Shown here in pieces: positions 37,744-46,285 of a stretch of DNA of 64,000 bases. The notes beneath the pieces are model-generated. The model was not told the DNA's origin, searched no databases, and saw only the letters and a list, made by a program, of their open reading frames with translations. A program made the translations under genes and the position numbers. Source of the DNA: Flavobacteriales bacterium. GTDB lineage: Bacteria; Bacteroidota; Bacteroidia; Flavobacteriales_F; PHOS-HE28. Positions within the stretch are counted from its first letter, which is position 1; every line of letters starts with the position of its first letter. The stretch is from contig JADKCV010000012.1 in assembly GCA_016718655.1 (NCBI GenBank), positions 1 through 64,000 of the forward strand, in the 5' to 3' direction.

Positions 37744-39072
37744 GTGGCAGAGAACGGAAGGCTCCTCATCATCGACGACGAACCGCAGCTGCGCAACATG
37801 CTGCAGCGCTTGTTCGTGAGCGAAGGCTACGCTGTGATAACTGCAGAGACCGGCGCTCAGGCCATGCAACGGCTGAAGGCCCAACGTTTCCATGTGGTGC
37901 TTTGCGATGTGAAGTTGCCCGATGCCAATGGGGTGGAACTGACCAAAGCGATCAAGAGCCAGCAGCCTGATGCGGAGGTGATCGTGTTCACGGCGTTCGG
38001 CACCATCGGCGATGCGGTAAAGGCCGTGCAGAACGGGGCCTTCCACTACTTGGTGAAGGGCGACGACAACGCCAAACTGATCCCTACCGCCAGCGGTGCG
38101 TTGGAGAAGGCGAAGGCACAACGACAGGTGGAACCGGTGATCAGTGATGATCCGTTCGCAGCGATCACGGGACGTTCACCGGCGATCCAGCAAGTGATCG
38201 AGCTGGCACGAAAGGTCGCGCCCACGGAGGCTTCGGTGCTGCTCAACGGTGCGACCGGAACAGGCAAGGAAGTGTTCGCGCAGGCTATCCATGCCGCCAG
38301 TGCACGGGCGAAGAAGGCCTTCGTGGCCGTCAACTGCGGAGCGCTAAGTCGGGAACTTTTGGAGAGCGAGCTTTTCGGTCACGTGGCGGGGGCGTTCACC
38401 GGAGCGGTGAAGGACCGCAAAGGCTTGGTCGAAACGGCCAAGGGCGGAACACTCTTCCTCGATGAATTGGGCGAACTCCCGTTGGACCTGCAGGCCAAGC
38501 TGCTGCGCGTGCTAGAGACCGGCGATTTCCTTCGCGTGGGCGACACTGCCGTGCAAAAGGCCGACGTGCGCATCATCGCGGCCACGCATCATGACCTGCT
38601 CAAGGAAAGCACGGAGGGACGTTTTCGTCAGGACCTCTATTACCGTCTGGCCACCTTCACGCTGCGCATACCGGCGCTGGTGGAACGCAAGGCCGATATC
38701 CCACTGCTGGCACAGCTCTTCATCACGCGCTTCGCTACCCGTTTGGGAAAGACCATCACCGGCATGGACGAGGATGTGAAGCGAAAACTGATGGACCACA
38801 CCTGGCCAGGCCATGTCCGCGAACTGCGCAACGTGATCGAACGGGCCTGTATCCTCTGCGACAGCACCCTGCTGGACGCGGCCTCACTACCGCTGGAACT
38901 CCAAGGCGAACCGGAGCAAAAGCTCGGTGCGATCTACGAACTGGAGCAGGTGGAGCGGGAACACATCCGGCGTGTGCTGGCCCATACTGGCGGCAACAAG
39001 ACCCTGGCCGCGGAGCTGCTGGGGATCGGGCTCACCACGCTGTATGCGAAGGTGAAGCGGTGGGAGCTGTAA
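37744..39072 (+). CDS. Sigma-54-dependent response regulator (NtrC family) heading the kdp locus
   Basis: The 442-residue protein starts at GTG 37744, the only start ahead of the receiver domain. An N-terminal receiver domain (RLLIIDDEPQLRNML, phosphoacceptor Asp in VLCDVKLPD, TAFG, YLVKGDD) is followed by an AAA+ domain with Walker A GATGTGKE, the sigma-54 contact loop GAFTGA, Walker B GGTLFLDELGEL and the sensor RFRQDLYYRL, and a C-terminal Fis-type helix-turn-helix (KTLAAELLGIGLTTLYAKVK). Such regulators activate sigma-54 RNA polymerase from enhancer sites. Its place directly upstream of kdpFABC and the linked kinase gene indicates it replaces KdpE as the K+ response regulator. Confidence 0.92.
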   Translation: MAENGRLLIIDDEPQLRNMLQRLFVSEGYAVITAETGAQAMQRLKAQRFHVVLCDVKLPDANGVELTKAIKSQQPDAEVIVFTAFGTIGDAVKAVQNGAFHYLVKGDDNAKLIPTASGALEKAKAQRQVEPVISDDPFAAITGRSPAIQQVIELARKVAPTEASVLLNGATGTGKEVFAQAIHAASARAKKAFVAVNCGALSRELLESELFGHVAGAFTGAVKDRKGLVETAKGGTLFLDELGELPLDLQAKLLRVLETGDFLRVGDTAVQKADVRIIAATHHDLLKESTEGRFRQDLYYRLATFTLRIPALVERKADIPLLAQLFITRFATRLGKTITGMDEDVKRKLMDHTWPGHVRELRNVIERACILCDSTLLDAASLPLELQGEPEQKLGAIYELEQVEREHIRRVLAHTGGNKTLAAELLGIGLTTLYAKVKRWEL

Positions 39073-39120
39073 CCCTTCCATTCCTGCAACCCACCCTTCC
39101 ATTTCAGTAGGGTGCCCTAC
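39072..39120. promoter_or_regulatory. Candidate regulator-binding region upstream of kdpF
   Basis: Two direct copies of ACCCTTCCATT (39072-39082 and 39093-39103) start 21 bp apart, two helical turns, followed by the palindrome GTAGGG-TG-CCCTAC at 39107-39120. This lies in the 170-bp gap between the regulator gene and the first small kdp ORF, where an enhancer or operator would be expected. No convincing -24/-12 sigma-54 promoter could be pointed to, so the assignment is inference. Confidence 0.35.
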
Positions 39121-39241
39121 ATCGGTCAACCTTCTATCGACCAACGCTTTCCCACGTCCCTCTACGCTACAGGACGTTCCGGCCTTATCGGGGCATGCCG
39201 ATCGCTCACGGTCCAGCACCCAACGTCAGTGTTGGACAAGC

Positions 39242-39436
39242 ATGGAAACGTACATCCCCTGGCTCATGGTCCTGATCGCGGTGATCGCCTTGGCGGCCTT
39301 CGTCATCCACGGTCGCTGGTTCGACCGGCATCCTTGGCCAGGAAGTACGCGCCAAGAATTGGAGGACCAAATGCGGCGCACCCATACCGAACGCGAACGA
39401 CGCGAACGTGAAGAACAATTGAAGAAACCCCGATGA
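39242..39436 (+). CDS. Small membrane protein at the head of the kdp transcript
   Basis: The 64-residue product has one N-terminal membrane helix (IPWLMVLIAVIALAAFVIHG) and a highly charged tail (MRRTHTERERREREEQLKK). Its stop overlaps the ATG of the next tiny ORF (ATGA at 39433), and kdpF follows four bases after that. Position and overlap argue for a real gene translated with the kdp operon. I do not recognise a family. A regulatory or assembly role for the pump is possible. Confidence 0.65.
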   Translation: METYIPWLMVLIAVIALAAFVIHGRWFDRHPWPGSTRQELEDQMRRTHTERERREREEQLKKPR

Positions 39437-39516
39437 CCATACTCCTGCTACTCGCCACCGGCCTACTCTGCTTCGCCCTCTTCTTCCGATCCACCACCTG
39501 GTTCGAAAACATCTGA
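39433..39516 (+). CDS. 27-residue hydrophobic peptide between the small membrane ORF and kdpF
   Basis: Reads MTILLLLATGLLCFALFFRS, then TTWFENI and a stop. Its ATG overlaps the previous stop (ATGA). It is one membrane helix with a Trp-Phe-Glu-Asn tail. The tight coupling on both sides, with kdpF starting four bases after its stop, makes it likely to be translated. No family is known to me; it could be a KdpF-like accessory helix. Confidence 0.5.
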   Translation: MTILLLLATGLLCFALFFRSTTWFENI

Positions 39517-39520
39517 GACC

Positions 39521-39601
39521 ATGTTCACCGCGCTATTGATCATCTGCATCGCCGTGTTCGCCTACCTGCTGCACGTGCTGGTGAAACCCGAGAAGTACTG
39601 A
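39521..39601 (+). CDS. kdpF: Potassium-transporting ATPase small subunit KdpF
   Basis: The 26-residue product MFTALLIICIAVFAYLLHVL, then VKPEKY, has the KdpF layout: one hydrophobic helix followed by a short P-E-K-Y/F tail. It sits 54 bp before kdpA, the usual place. KdpF stabilises the KdpFABC complex in the inner membrane. Confidence 0.85.
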   Translation: MFTALLIICIAVFAYLLHVLVKPEKY

Positions 39602-39655
39602 ATCCCATGAACCGCGACGACGCAACGATGCGACGTGATCGCAACACCATGAACC

Positions 39656-41374
39656 ATGAGCACTGAACTATTCGGCGTCATTGCCACCTACGCCATCACG
39701 TTGGTCCTGGCCATCCCACTGGGACGCTACATCGCACGCGTATACAAGGCAGAAAAGCACTGGAGCGACTTCCTGCTGCCTTTGGAACGCGGCATCTACA
39801 AACTCGCTGGTGTGGACCCGAACAGCGAGATGGACTGGAAACAGCACCTGCGTGCACTGCTCACTATCAATGCATTGTGGTTCGTCTACGGCTTCTTCAT
39901 GCTCTTGGGGCAGGGGGGTCTTCCGCTGAACCCCGATGGCAACGCTGGCATGACGCCGGACCTCGCCTTCAACACCATCATCAGCTTCGTGGTGAACTGC
40001 AACCTGCAGCACTACAGCGGCGAAAGCGGCCTTACGTACCTGACGCAGATCGCCGTGATCATGTTCCTGCAATTCGTGAGCGCGGCGACGGGGATGGCGG
40101 CATTGGCGGCTGTCTTCAAAGCCTTGGCCGCACGTTCGGCAACGGGTTTGGGGAACTTCTGGATGTACTTCACGAGAAGCATCACGAGGATCCTGCTACC
40201 CATTTCACTGGTCACCGCCTTCATCCTGGTGCTGCAAGGCACGCCGATGACCTTCGATGGGCGCAGTACCGTGACCACCTTGGAGGGCACGGAACAACAG
40301 ATCACCCAGGGTCCCACTGCGGCGATGGTCGCCATCAAACAACTGGGTACGAACGGCGGTGGCTTCTTCGGCGTGAACAGTGCGCATCCCTTGGAGAACC
40401 CCACCTACCTCACCAACATGGTGGAGGTCATCAGCATCCTACTGATCCCGATCGCCCTGGTGTTCGCGCTGGGCTTCTATCTCCAGAAGAAGAAACTCGC
40501 GTGGACGATCTTCGGGGTGATGACGATGGGCTTCGTGCTCTTCGCCGCGGGCTCCATCCTTGCCGAAAGCCACGGAAATCCGGCCATCGCCGCACTGGGC
40601 ATCGACCAGCCGATGGGCAGCATGGAAGGCAAGGAAGTGCGTTTCGGGTCGGAGGCCAGTGCTTATTGGGGCATCGCCACCACGGCAACAAGCAATGGCA
40701 GCGTGAACGCCATGCACGACAGCATGACGCCACTGTCCGGTGCATTGCAGATGCTGGACATGATGATCAACGCCTTCTACGGCGGCGTGGGCGTGGGCTT
40801 CCTCAACTACTTCGTGTTCCTGATCATCGCCGTGTTCATCGCCGGGTTGATGGTGGGGCGCACGCCGGAATTCCTGGGCAAGAAGGTGGAGGCACGGGAA
40901 ATGAAGATCGCCACGCTGATCGCGCTGCTCCATCCCTTCCTGATCCTGGTGGCCACGGCCATCGCCAGCTACACCATCACGCACCATGGCGATGCTGCTT
41001 GGAGCGTGGTGCCCGCGAATTGGCTGAACAACCCCGGCGCACACGGTTTCAGCGAGATGCTCTACGAGAACACCAGCGCGGCGGCCAACAACGGCAGCGG
41101 CTTCGAAGGCCTGGGCGACAACAACTTCTTCTGGAACTTCGTCACGGGTCTGGTCCTGATCCTCGGTCGCTTCCTGCCCATCATCGGTCCTATGGCGATC
41201 GCCGGAATGCTGGCCGCCAAGAAGGCCATTCCTGAGGGCGACGGCACCCTGCGCGCGGACACCGCCACCTTCGGCGGGCTCACCTTCACGCTGATCTTCA
41301 TCCTGGCCGCGCTGAGCTTCTTCCCCGCGCTGGCCCTGGGTCCCTTGGCGGAATACTTCGATATGGCGCAATGA
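39656..41374 (+). CDS. kdpA: Potassium-transporting ATPase potassium-binding subunit
   Basis: KdpA is the channel-like K+ binding subunit of the KdpFABC pump. The 572-residue length is normal. Typical segments are the N-terminal TYAITLVLAIPLGRYIARVY, KQHLRALLTINALWF, the pore-region loop NLQHYSGESGLTYLTQ, the second filter-like segment GTNGGGFFGVNSAHPLENPTYLTN written in two parts (GTNGGGFFGVNSAHP and LENPTYLTN), and the late pore segment FYGGVGVGFLNYF. About 10 membrane helices are evident. It forms the first large gene of the operon, with kdpB starting 22 bp after its stop. Confidence 0.97.
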   Translation: MSTELFGVIATYAITLVLAIPLGRYIARVYKAEKHWSDFLLPLERGIYKLAGVDPNSEMDWKQHLRALLTINALWFVYGFFMLLGQGGLPLNPDGNAGMTPDLAFNTIISFVVNCNLQHYSGESGLTYLTQIAVIMFLQFVSAATGMAALAAVFKALAARSATGLGNFWMYFTRSITRILLPISLVTAFILVLQGTPMTFDGRSTVTTLEGTEQQITQGPTAAMVAIKQLGTNGGGFFGVNSAHPLENPTYLTNMVEVISILLIPIALVFALGFYLQKKKLAWTIFGVMTMGFVLFAAGSILAESHGNPAIAALGIDQPMGSMEGKEVRFGSEASAYWGIATTATSNGSVNAMHDSMTPLSGALQMLDMMINAFYGGVGVGFLNYFVFLIIAVFIAGLMVGRTPEFLGKKVEAREMKIATLIALLHPFLILVATAIASYTITHHGDAAWSVVPANWLNNPGAHGFSEMLYENTSAAANNGSGFEGLGDNNFFWNFVTGLVLILGRFLPIIGPMAIAGMLAAKKAIPEGDGTLRADTATFGGLTFTLIFILAALSFFPALALGPLAEYFDMAQ

Positions 41375-41396
41375 TCATTTCATTCTCTGATCCCTC

Positions 41397-43424
41397 ATGA
41401 GCTCAACCTCCCTCTTCCAACGCGATCAATTCCGCGAAGCCCTCATTCAGAGTTTCATGAAGCTCGCCCCGCGCACCATGTTGCGCAATCCGGTGATGTT
41501 CACCGTGGAGATCGGCACCGCGATCATGCTGCTCGTCACGCTGTACAGCGCCTTCAGCGGCGATGACTCCCAAGGCAGCTTCGGTTACAACGCCGTCGTC
41601 TTCCTGATCCTCTTCATCACCCTGCTCTTCGCGAACTTCGCGGAAGCCATTGCCGAAGCGCGGGGCAAGGCGCAGGCCGCATCGCTGCGCAAGCTGCGGG
41701 AGGACACGCCCGCCAAGTTGAAGCTCGCCGATGGCAGCTTGAAGACCATCCGGAGCAGCGAACTGCGCAAGGGTGATGCCTTCTATTGCGAGGCCGGTGA
41801 TACGATCCCCACGGACGGCGAGATCATCCAGGGTCTGGCGAGCATCGATGAGAGCGCGATCACCGGGGAAAGTGCGCCCGTGATCCGCGAGGCGGGTGGT
41901 GACCGGAGCAGCGTGACCGGTGGAACACGCGTGCTCAGCGACCGCATCACGGTGCAGGTGACCTCAGAACCGGGCACCAGCTTCCTGGACCGCATGATCG
42001 CCTTGGTGGAAGGTGCGAGCCGCCAGAAGACACCGAACGAGATCGCGCTGACCATCCTGCTGGCCGGATTCACGCTCGTGTTCCTGATCGTGTGTGTAAC
42101 GCTGAAGCCCTTTGCCGACCAAGCGAACACGGTGATCACGATCGCCTCGTTCATCAGCCTCTTCGTGTGCCTCATCCCCACAACCATCGGCGGGTTGCTC
42201 AGTGCCATCGGCATCGCTGGCATGGACCGGGCCTTGCGTGCCAACGTCATCACCAAGAGCGGTCGGGCGGTGGAAACGGCCGGTGATGTGGACGTACTCC
42301 TGCTCGACAAGACCGGTACCATCACCATCGGGAACCGTAAGGCAACGGCCTTCTTCCCCGCACCGGGCGTAGCGCGGGAGCGGTTCATCAGCGCATCCGC
42401 GTTGGGGTCGCTGGCCGATGAGACGCCTGAAGGAAAGAGCATCGTGGAACTGGCCGGTGCCGATGCCGTGAAAGGTTTGAGTATCGCAGGCGCCGAGCTG
42501 ATCACCTTCACCGCCGAAACGCGCAGCAGTGGCGTGGACCTGCCCGATGGTCGTCGCATACGCAAGGGTGCACAGGACGCCATGCGCAAGCTGGCCGAAC
42601 GCTCCGGACATCAGATGCCCATGGAAGTGGACGAAGTGGTGAAGCGGATCTCCTCCAATGGTGGAACTCCGCTGGTCGTCACCGAGAACGAGCAGGTGAT
42701 CGGGTGCATCGAACTGCAGGACATCATCAAGCCCGGCATCAGCGAGCGCTTCGAGCGTCTGCGGAAGATGGGCGTGAAGACGGTGATGGTCACAGGCGAC
42801 AACCCGCTCACCGCGAAGTTCATCGCTGAGAAGGCCGGTGTGGACGACTACATCGCCGAAGCCACCCCCGAGGACAAGATGGCCTACATCAAGAAGGAAC
42901 AGCAAAGCGGCCGGCTGGTCGCGATGATGGGCGACGGCACCAACGATGCCCCTGCCCTCGCTCAGGCCGACGTCGGCGTGGCCATGAACAGCGGCACCGC
43001 CGCCGCCAAGGAGGCCGGCAACATGGTGGACCTCGACAACGATCCCACCAAGCTCATCGAGGTGGTGGAGATCGGCAAGCAACTGCTGATGACGCGGGGC
43101 ACGCTCACCACCTTCAGCATCGCCAACGACGTGGCCAAGTACTTCGCCATCGTGCCCGCCCTCTTCATGGTGAGCATTCCGGCACTGGGAGCGCTGAACA
43201 TCATGAACCTGCAGAGCGCCGAAAGCGCCATCCTCAGTGCGGTGATCTTCAATGCGATCATCATCCCAATGCTCATACCACTGGCGTTGAAAGGTGTGAC
43301 CTACCGGCCGATCGGTGCCAGCGCCATCCTCCGCCGCAACCTGCTGATCTACGGACTTGGTGGTGTGATCGTGCCCTTCATCGGCATCAAACTGATCGAC
43401 ATGTTGATCACGCCGTTCTTCTGA
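41397..43424 (+). CDS. kdpB: Potassium-transporting ATPase ATP-binding subunit
   Basis: KdpB is the P-type ATPase subunit that energises K+ import. The 675-residue protein has the P-type hallmarks: TGES in the actuator domain (SAITGESAPV), the phosphorylated Asp in LLDKTGTITIGN, the MVTGDNPLTAKF and GDGTNDAPALAQADVG motifs of the P domain, and a KdpB-specific N-domain. Seven membrane helices are expected and match the hydrophobic pattern. kdpC follows after 48 bp. Confidence 0.97.
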   Translation: MSSTSLFQRDQFREALIQSFMKLAPRTMLRNPVMFTVEIGTAIMLLVTLYSAFSGDDSQGSFGYNAVVFLILFITLLFANFAEAIAEARGKAQAASLRKLREDTPAKLKLADGSLKTIRSSELRKGDAFYCEAGDTIPTDGEIIQGLASIDESAITGESAPVIREAGGDRSSVTGGTRVLSDRITVQVTSEPGTSFLDRMIALVEGASRQKTPNEIALTILLAGFTLVFLIVCVTLKPFADQANTVITIASFISLFVCLIPTTIGGLLSAIGIAGMDRALRANVITKSGRAVETAGDVDVLLLDKTGTITIGNRKATAFFPAPGVARERFISASALGSLADETPEGKSIVELAGADAVKGLSIAGAELITFTAETRSSGVDLPDGRRIRKGAQDAMRKLAERSGHQMPMEVDEVVKRISSNGGTPLVVTENEQVIGCIELQDIIKPGISERFERLRKMGVKTVMVTGDNPLTAKFIAEKAGVDDYIAEATPEDKMAYIKKEQQSGRLVAMMGDGTNDAPALAQADVGVAMNSGTAAAKEAGNMVDLDNDPTKLIEVVEIGKQLLMTRGTLTTFSIANDVAKYFAIVPALFMVSIPALGALNIMNLQSAESAILSAVIFNAIIIPMLIPLALKGVTYRPIGASAILRRNLLIYGLGGVIVPFIGIKLIDMLITPFF

Positions 43425-43436
43425 AACCTAAACGCG

Positions 43437-43457
43437 ATTCCGGGTCGAGCCCGGAAT
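43437..43457. terminator. Small hairpin between kdpB and kdpC
   Basis: ATTCCGGG (43437-43444) and CCCGGAAT (43450-43457) form a perfect 8-bp stem with a 5-base loop in the 48-bp gap. It may slow transcription or protect the upstream message; there is no U-run. Confidence 0.4.
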
Positions 43458-43472
43458 ACCAAGAACAAGAAA

Positions 43473-44042
43473 ATGAAAACGAATCTGATCCCTGCCCTAC
43501 GTATGAGCACCGTTATGCTGGTGCTATGCAGTGGCCTTTATACCCTCGTTGTCCTAGGCTTCGCCAAGGTTGTCGCCCCGAAAGGCGGCGCGGCTGAACT
43601 CATCGAACGCGACGGCATCCCGGTGGGCGCTTCCAACGTGGGCCAACTCTTCACCAGTGATGGATACTTCCACGGTCGTCCATCGGCCATAGATTACAAT
43701 GCCGAAGGCTCGGGCGGAAGCAACAAGGGGCCAAGTAACCCGGACCACCTTGCCACGGTACAGGCCCGCATCGACACGTTCCTGGTGCATAACCCCGGTG
43801 TGCAACGCGCAGATATCCCGAGCGAACTGGTGACCGCCAGTGGAAGTGGCCTCGACCCGCACCTGAGCGTGAAGGCCGCAACCGTGCAGGCTGAACGCAT
43901 TGCACTAGCACGAGGGCTCACAGCCACCTCCGTTCAGGAACTGATCGACAGCCATACAGACGGACCTTTGTTGGGGCTGTTCGGGCCTTCGACCGTGAAC
44001 GTACTCGAACTCAACCTGGCGATCGACGCTGCGACCAAATGA
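43473..44042 (+). CDS. kdpC: Potassium-transporting ATPase subunit KdpC
   Basis: KdpC is the accessory subunit with a single N-terminal helix (RMSTVMLVLCSGLYTLVVLGF) and an extracytoplasmic domain. The 189-residue length is normal. Family signatures are VGQLFTSDGYFHGRPSA, the SNPDHLATVQARID-type segment (NPDHLATVQARIDTF), ASGSGLDPHLSVKAA and the terminal FGPSTVNVLELNLAID. Its stop overlaps the ATG of the next gene by ATGA, indicating coupled translation with the porin-like gene. Confidence 0.96.
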   Translation: MKTNLIPALRMSTVMLVLCSGLYTLVVLGFAKVVAPKGGAAELIERDGIPVGASNVGQLFTSDGYFHGRPSAIDYNAEGSGGSNKGPSNPDHLATVQARIDTFLVHNPGVQRADIPSELVTASGSGLDPHLSVKAATVQAERIALARGLTATSVQELIDSHTDGPLLGLFGPSTVNVLELNLAIDAATK

Positions 44043-45112
44043 AACGCATCCTGCTCCTACCCGCATTGGGCCTTGCCCTTGCTGCGAATGCCCAACAGCT
44101 GGACAGTGCCATCACCTTAAGCGCCTACGCGGAGGCCTACTACAGCTTCGACATATCACAGCCGGACGACCACCTGCGCCCGGGGTTCTTCTACAGCTTC
44201 AACCGGCATAACGAGGTGAACTTGAACATGGGCATGATGAAGCTGGCCTATACGAAGAACAATGTGCGAGGAAACCTCGCCCTCATGGCCGGGACCTACC
44301 CGCAATACAACCTGGCTGCTGAACCCGAGCTGTTGCGCAGCGTGTTCGAGGCCAACGCCGGGGTGAAGCTGAGCAGCAAGAAGAACCTCTGGCTCGATGC
44401 CGGCATCATGCCCAGTCACATCGGTTTCGAGAGCGCCATTGGCAAGGATTGTTGGAACCTGACACGAAGCATCCTGGCGGACAATACCCCATACTACGAG
44501 GCTGGAGCCCGCGTGAGCTACACGAGCGATAACGGGAAATGGTATGCGAGCGGCCTGCTCCTCAACGGCTGGCAGCGCATCGCCCGGGTGGACGGGAACA
44601 ACACCCCCGCCTTCGGAACGCAGCTTACCTACAAGCCCAACGGCAATACCACGCTCAACTGGAGCACCTTCGTGGGCAATGACAAACCGGATACCCTCAG
44701 CCAGGTGCGCATCTTCAACAACCTCTATGCGCAACTGCAATTGACCGAGCGATTCGGCGTGATCGTAGGCTGTGACATTGGCATGGAACAGGCGGCCAGC
44801 GGAGATAGCACCCGCGCGTGGATCACCCCGATCCTGATACCGCGCACCAAGCTTGGCGAGAAGAGTTACCTAGCGGCCCGCGTCGAATATTACCGGGACG
44901 AGCAAGGCGTGATCATCGCTACTGGATCCCCGAACGGATGCCAGACCTTGGGCTACTCGCTGAACTTCGACCACTGGGTGAGTCCCACTGTCCTTTGGCG
45001 CATCGAGGCACGCAGTCTCAGCAGCGAGGACAAGATCTTCGTGGATGCCGACGGCGAACCCACCACGAACAACACGTTCTTCACTGCCAGCATAGCTTTC
45101 GCGCTACCATGA
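44039..45112 (+). CDS. Outer-membrane porin-like beta-barrel protein in the kdp operon
   Basis: The 357-residue product starts at ATG 44039, overlapping the kdpC stop. It has a signal peptide (RILLLPALGLALAANAQ), then repeated amphipathic strands with aromatic ends (AYAEAYYSFDI, NLNMGMMKLAYTKNNVRGNLALM, WYASGLLLNGWQRIARV, TLNWSTFVGND, AYFVARVEYYRDE-like SYLAARVEYYR) and a terminal strand ending in FTASIAFALP, as in outer-membrane barrels. Bacteroidota kdp clusters commonly hold such a gene. It probably lets K+ or a counter-ion cross the outer membrane. Its stop overlaps the next start (ATGA at 45109). Confidence 0.85.
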   Translation: MKRILLLPALGLALAANAQQLDSAITLSAYAEAYYSFDISQPDDHLRPGFFYSFNRHNEVNLNMGMMKLAYTKNNVRGNLALMAGTYPQYNLAAEPELLRSVFEANAGVKLSSKKNLWLDAGIMPSHIGFESAIGKDCWNLTRSILADNTPYYEAGARVSYTSDNGKWYASGLLLNGWQRIARVDGNNTPAFGTQLTYKPNGNTTLNWSTFVGNDKPDTLSQVRIFNNLYAQLQLTERFGVIVGCDIGMEQAASGDSTRAWITPILIPRTKLGEKSYLAARVEYYRDEQGVIIATGSPNGCQTLGYSLNFDHWVSPTVLWRIEARSLSSEDKIFVDADGEPTTNNTFFTASIAFALP

Positions 45113-46284
45113 TCACCTCCGATGGCACCGACCTCCTGCTTCAGCCGGCCTCCAAACGGGGTCGGCTGAAGGTCTATATCGGCATGAGCGCTGGTGTGGG
45201 GAAGAGCTACCGCATGTTGGAGGAGGCGCACCGGCTACTGGAGCAAGGCGTGAACATCCAGGTGGGCTACATCGAAACGCACAACCGTGCAGAGACCCAT
45301 GCCCTGCTGGAAGGCCTGCCCGTGATCCCGCGTCGGGAGTTGTTCTACAAGGGCAAGAGGCTGGAGGAGTTCGACTTGAACGCCACATTGTTGCTGGGCC
45401 CTACGTGGGTGATCGTGGATGAGCTCGCGCACAGCAACGTGCCAGGCAGCAAACACCCGAAACGTTGGGAGGACATCCTGGAACTGCTGGACAACGGGAT
45501 CAGTGTGATCACCGCAGTGAACATCCAGCACATCGAGAGTATCACCGAGGAAGTACAGCGCATCACGGGTGTCGCCATCACCGAACGTGTGCCGGACAGC
45601 TTCCTGCAACGTGCGGATGAAGTCGTGAACATCGATCTCACGGCCGATGAATTGATCACCCGCATGAAGGAGGGCAAGATCTACGACCATGCCAAAGTGG
45701 AAACGGCCTTGCGCAACTTCTTCCAGCCGGACAAGATCCTGCAACTGCGTGAGCTGGCATTGAAAGAAGTGGCTGGCCAGGTGGAACGCAAAGTGGAGCG
45801 TGAAGTGGAGAAGCCGATGCAACTCCGGCATGAGCGCTTCCTGGCCTGTATTAGCAGCAACCACAAAACAGCCGGTCGCATCATCCGCAAGACCGCACGG
45901 CTGGCCAACTACTACCACAGCGACTGGTACGTGCTTTACGTGCAGACCCCGAAGGAACGTTTGGATCGCATTCCCTTGGACAAGCAACGGCACTTGCTGA
46001 ACCATTTCAAACTGGCCGTTGAACTCGGCGCGGAGGTGATCCAGGCCCAGAGCAGCGCGCAGGACAGTTCGCCGATCACCGGACTTCCTTTGAAGGTCCT
46101 GAACTTAGTGGACGCGAACGTCGCCGACGCGATCATGACAACGGTGAAGAACAAGAGCATCACCACGGTGTGTATCGGAAAGCCGCATTTCAGTCTGTTC
46201 CAGGTGCTGCTGCGTACGAATGTGTTCAACAAGCTGCTCAATGCACTATCGGTGAGCAACGTCGATCTCGTCATCCTTTCCTGA
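45109..46284 (+). CDS. kdpD: KdpD-type sensor protein without a kinase domain
   Basis: The 391-residue protein begins at ATG 45109, overlapping the porin-like stop. It carries the KdpD N-terminal domain (RGRLKVYIGMSAGVGKSYRML with a Walker-A-like loop, VGYIETHNRAET, VDELAHSNVPGSKHPKRWED) and a universal-stress-protein domain (RFLACISSNHKTAGRIIRKTA, DWYVLYVQTP). Canonical KdpD would continue with four membrane helices and a histidine kinase; these are absent. The kinase is encoded by the next gene, one base after this stop, so the sensor function is split between two proteins. This arrangement occurs in other Bacteroidota. Confidence 0.93.
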   Translation: MITSDGTDLLLQPASKRGRLKVYIGMSAGVGKSYRMLEEAHRLLEQGVNIQVGYIETHNRAETHALLEGLPVIPRRELFYKGKRLEEFDLNATLLLGPTWVIVDELAHSNVPGSKHPKRWEDILELLDNGISVITAVNIQHIESITEEVQRITGVAITERVPDSFLQRADEVVNIDLTADELITRMKEGKIYDHAKVETALRNFFQPDKILQLRELALKEVAGQVERKVEREVEKPMQLRHERFLACISSNHKTAGRIIRKTARLANYYHSDWYVLYVQTPKERLDRIPLDKQRHLLNHFKLAVELGAEVIQAQSSAQDSSPITGLPLKVLNLVDANVADAIMTTVKNKSITTVCIGKPHFSLFQVLLRTNVFNKLLNALSVSNVDLVILS

Positions 46285-46285
46285 C

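Noticed and set aside
39073..39241. A sigma-54 -24/-12 promoter ahead of kdp
   Set aside because: No TGGCAC-N5-TTGC-like sequence could be found by eye, although the regulator would predict one.
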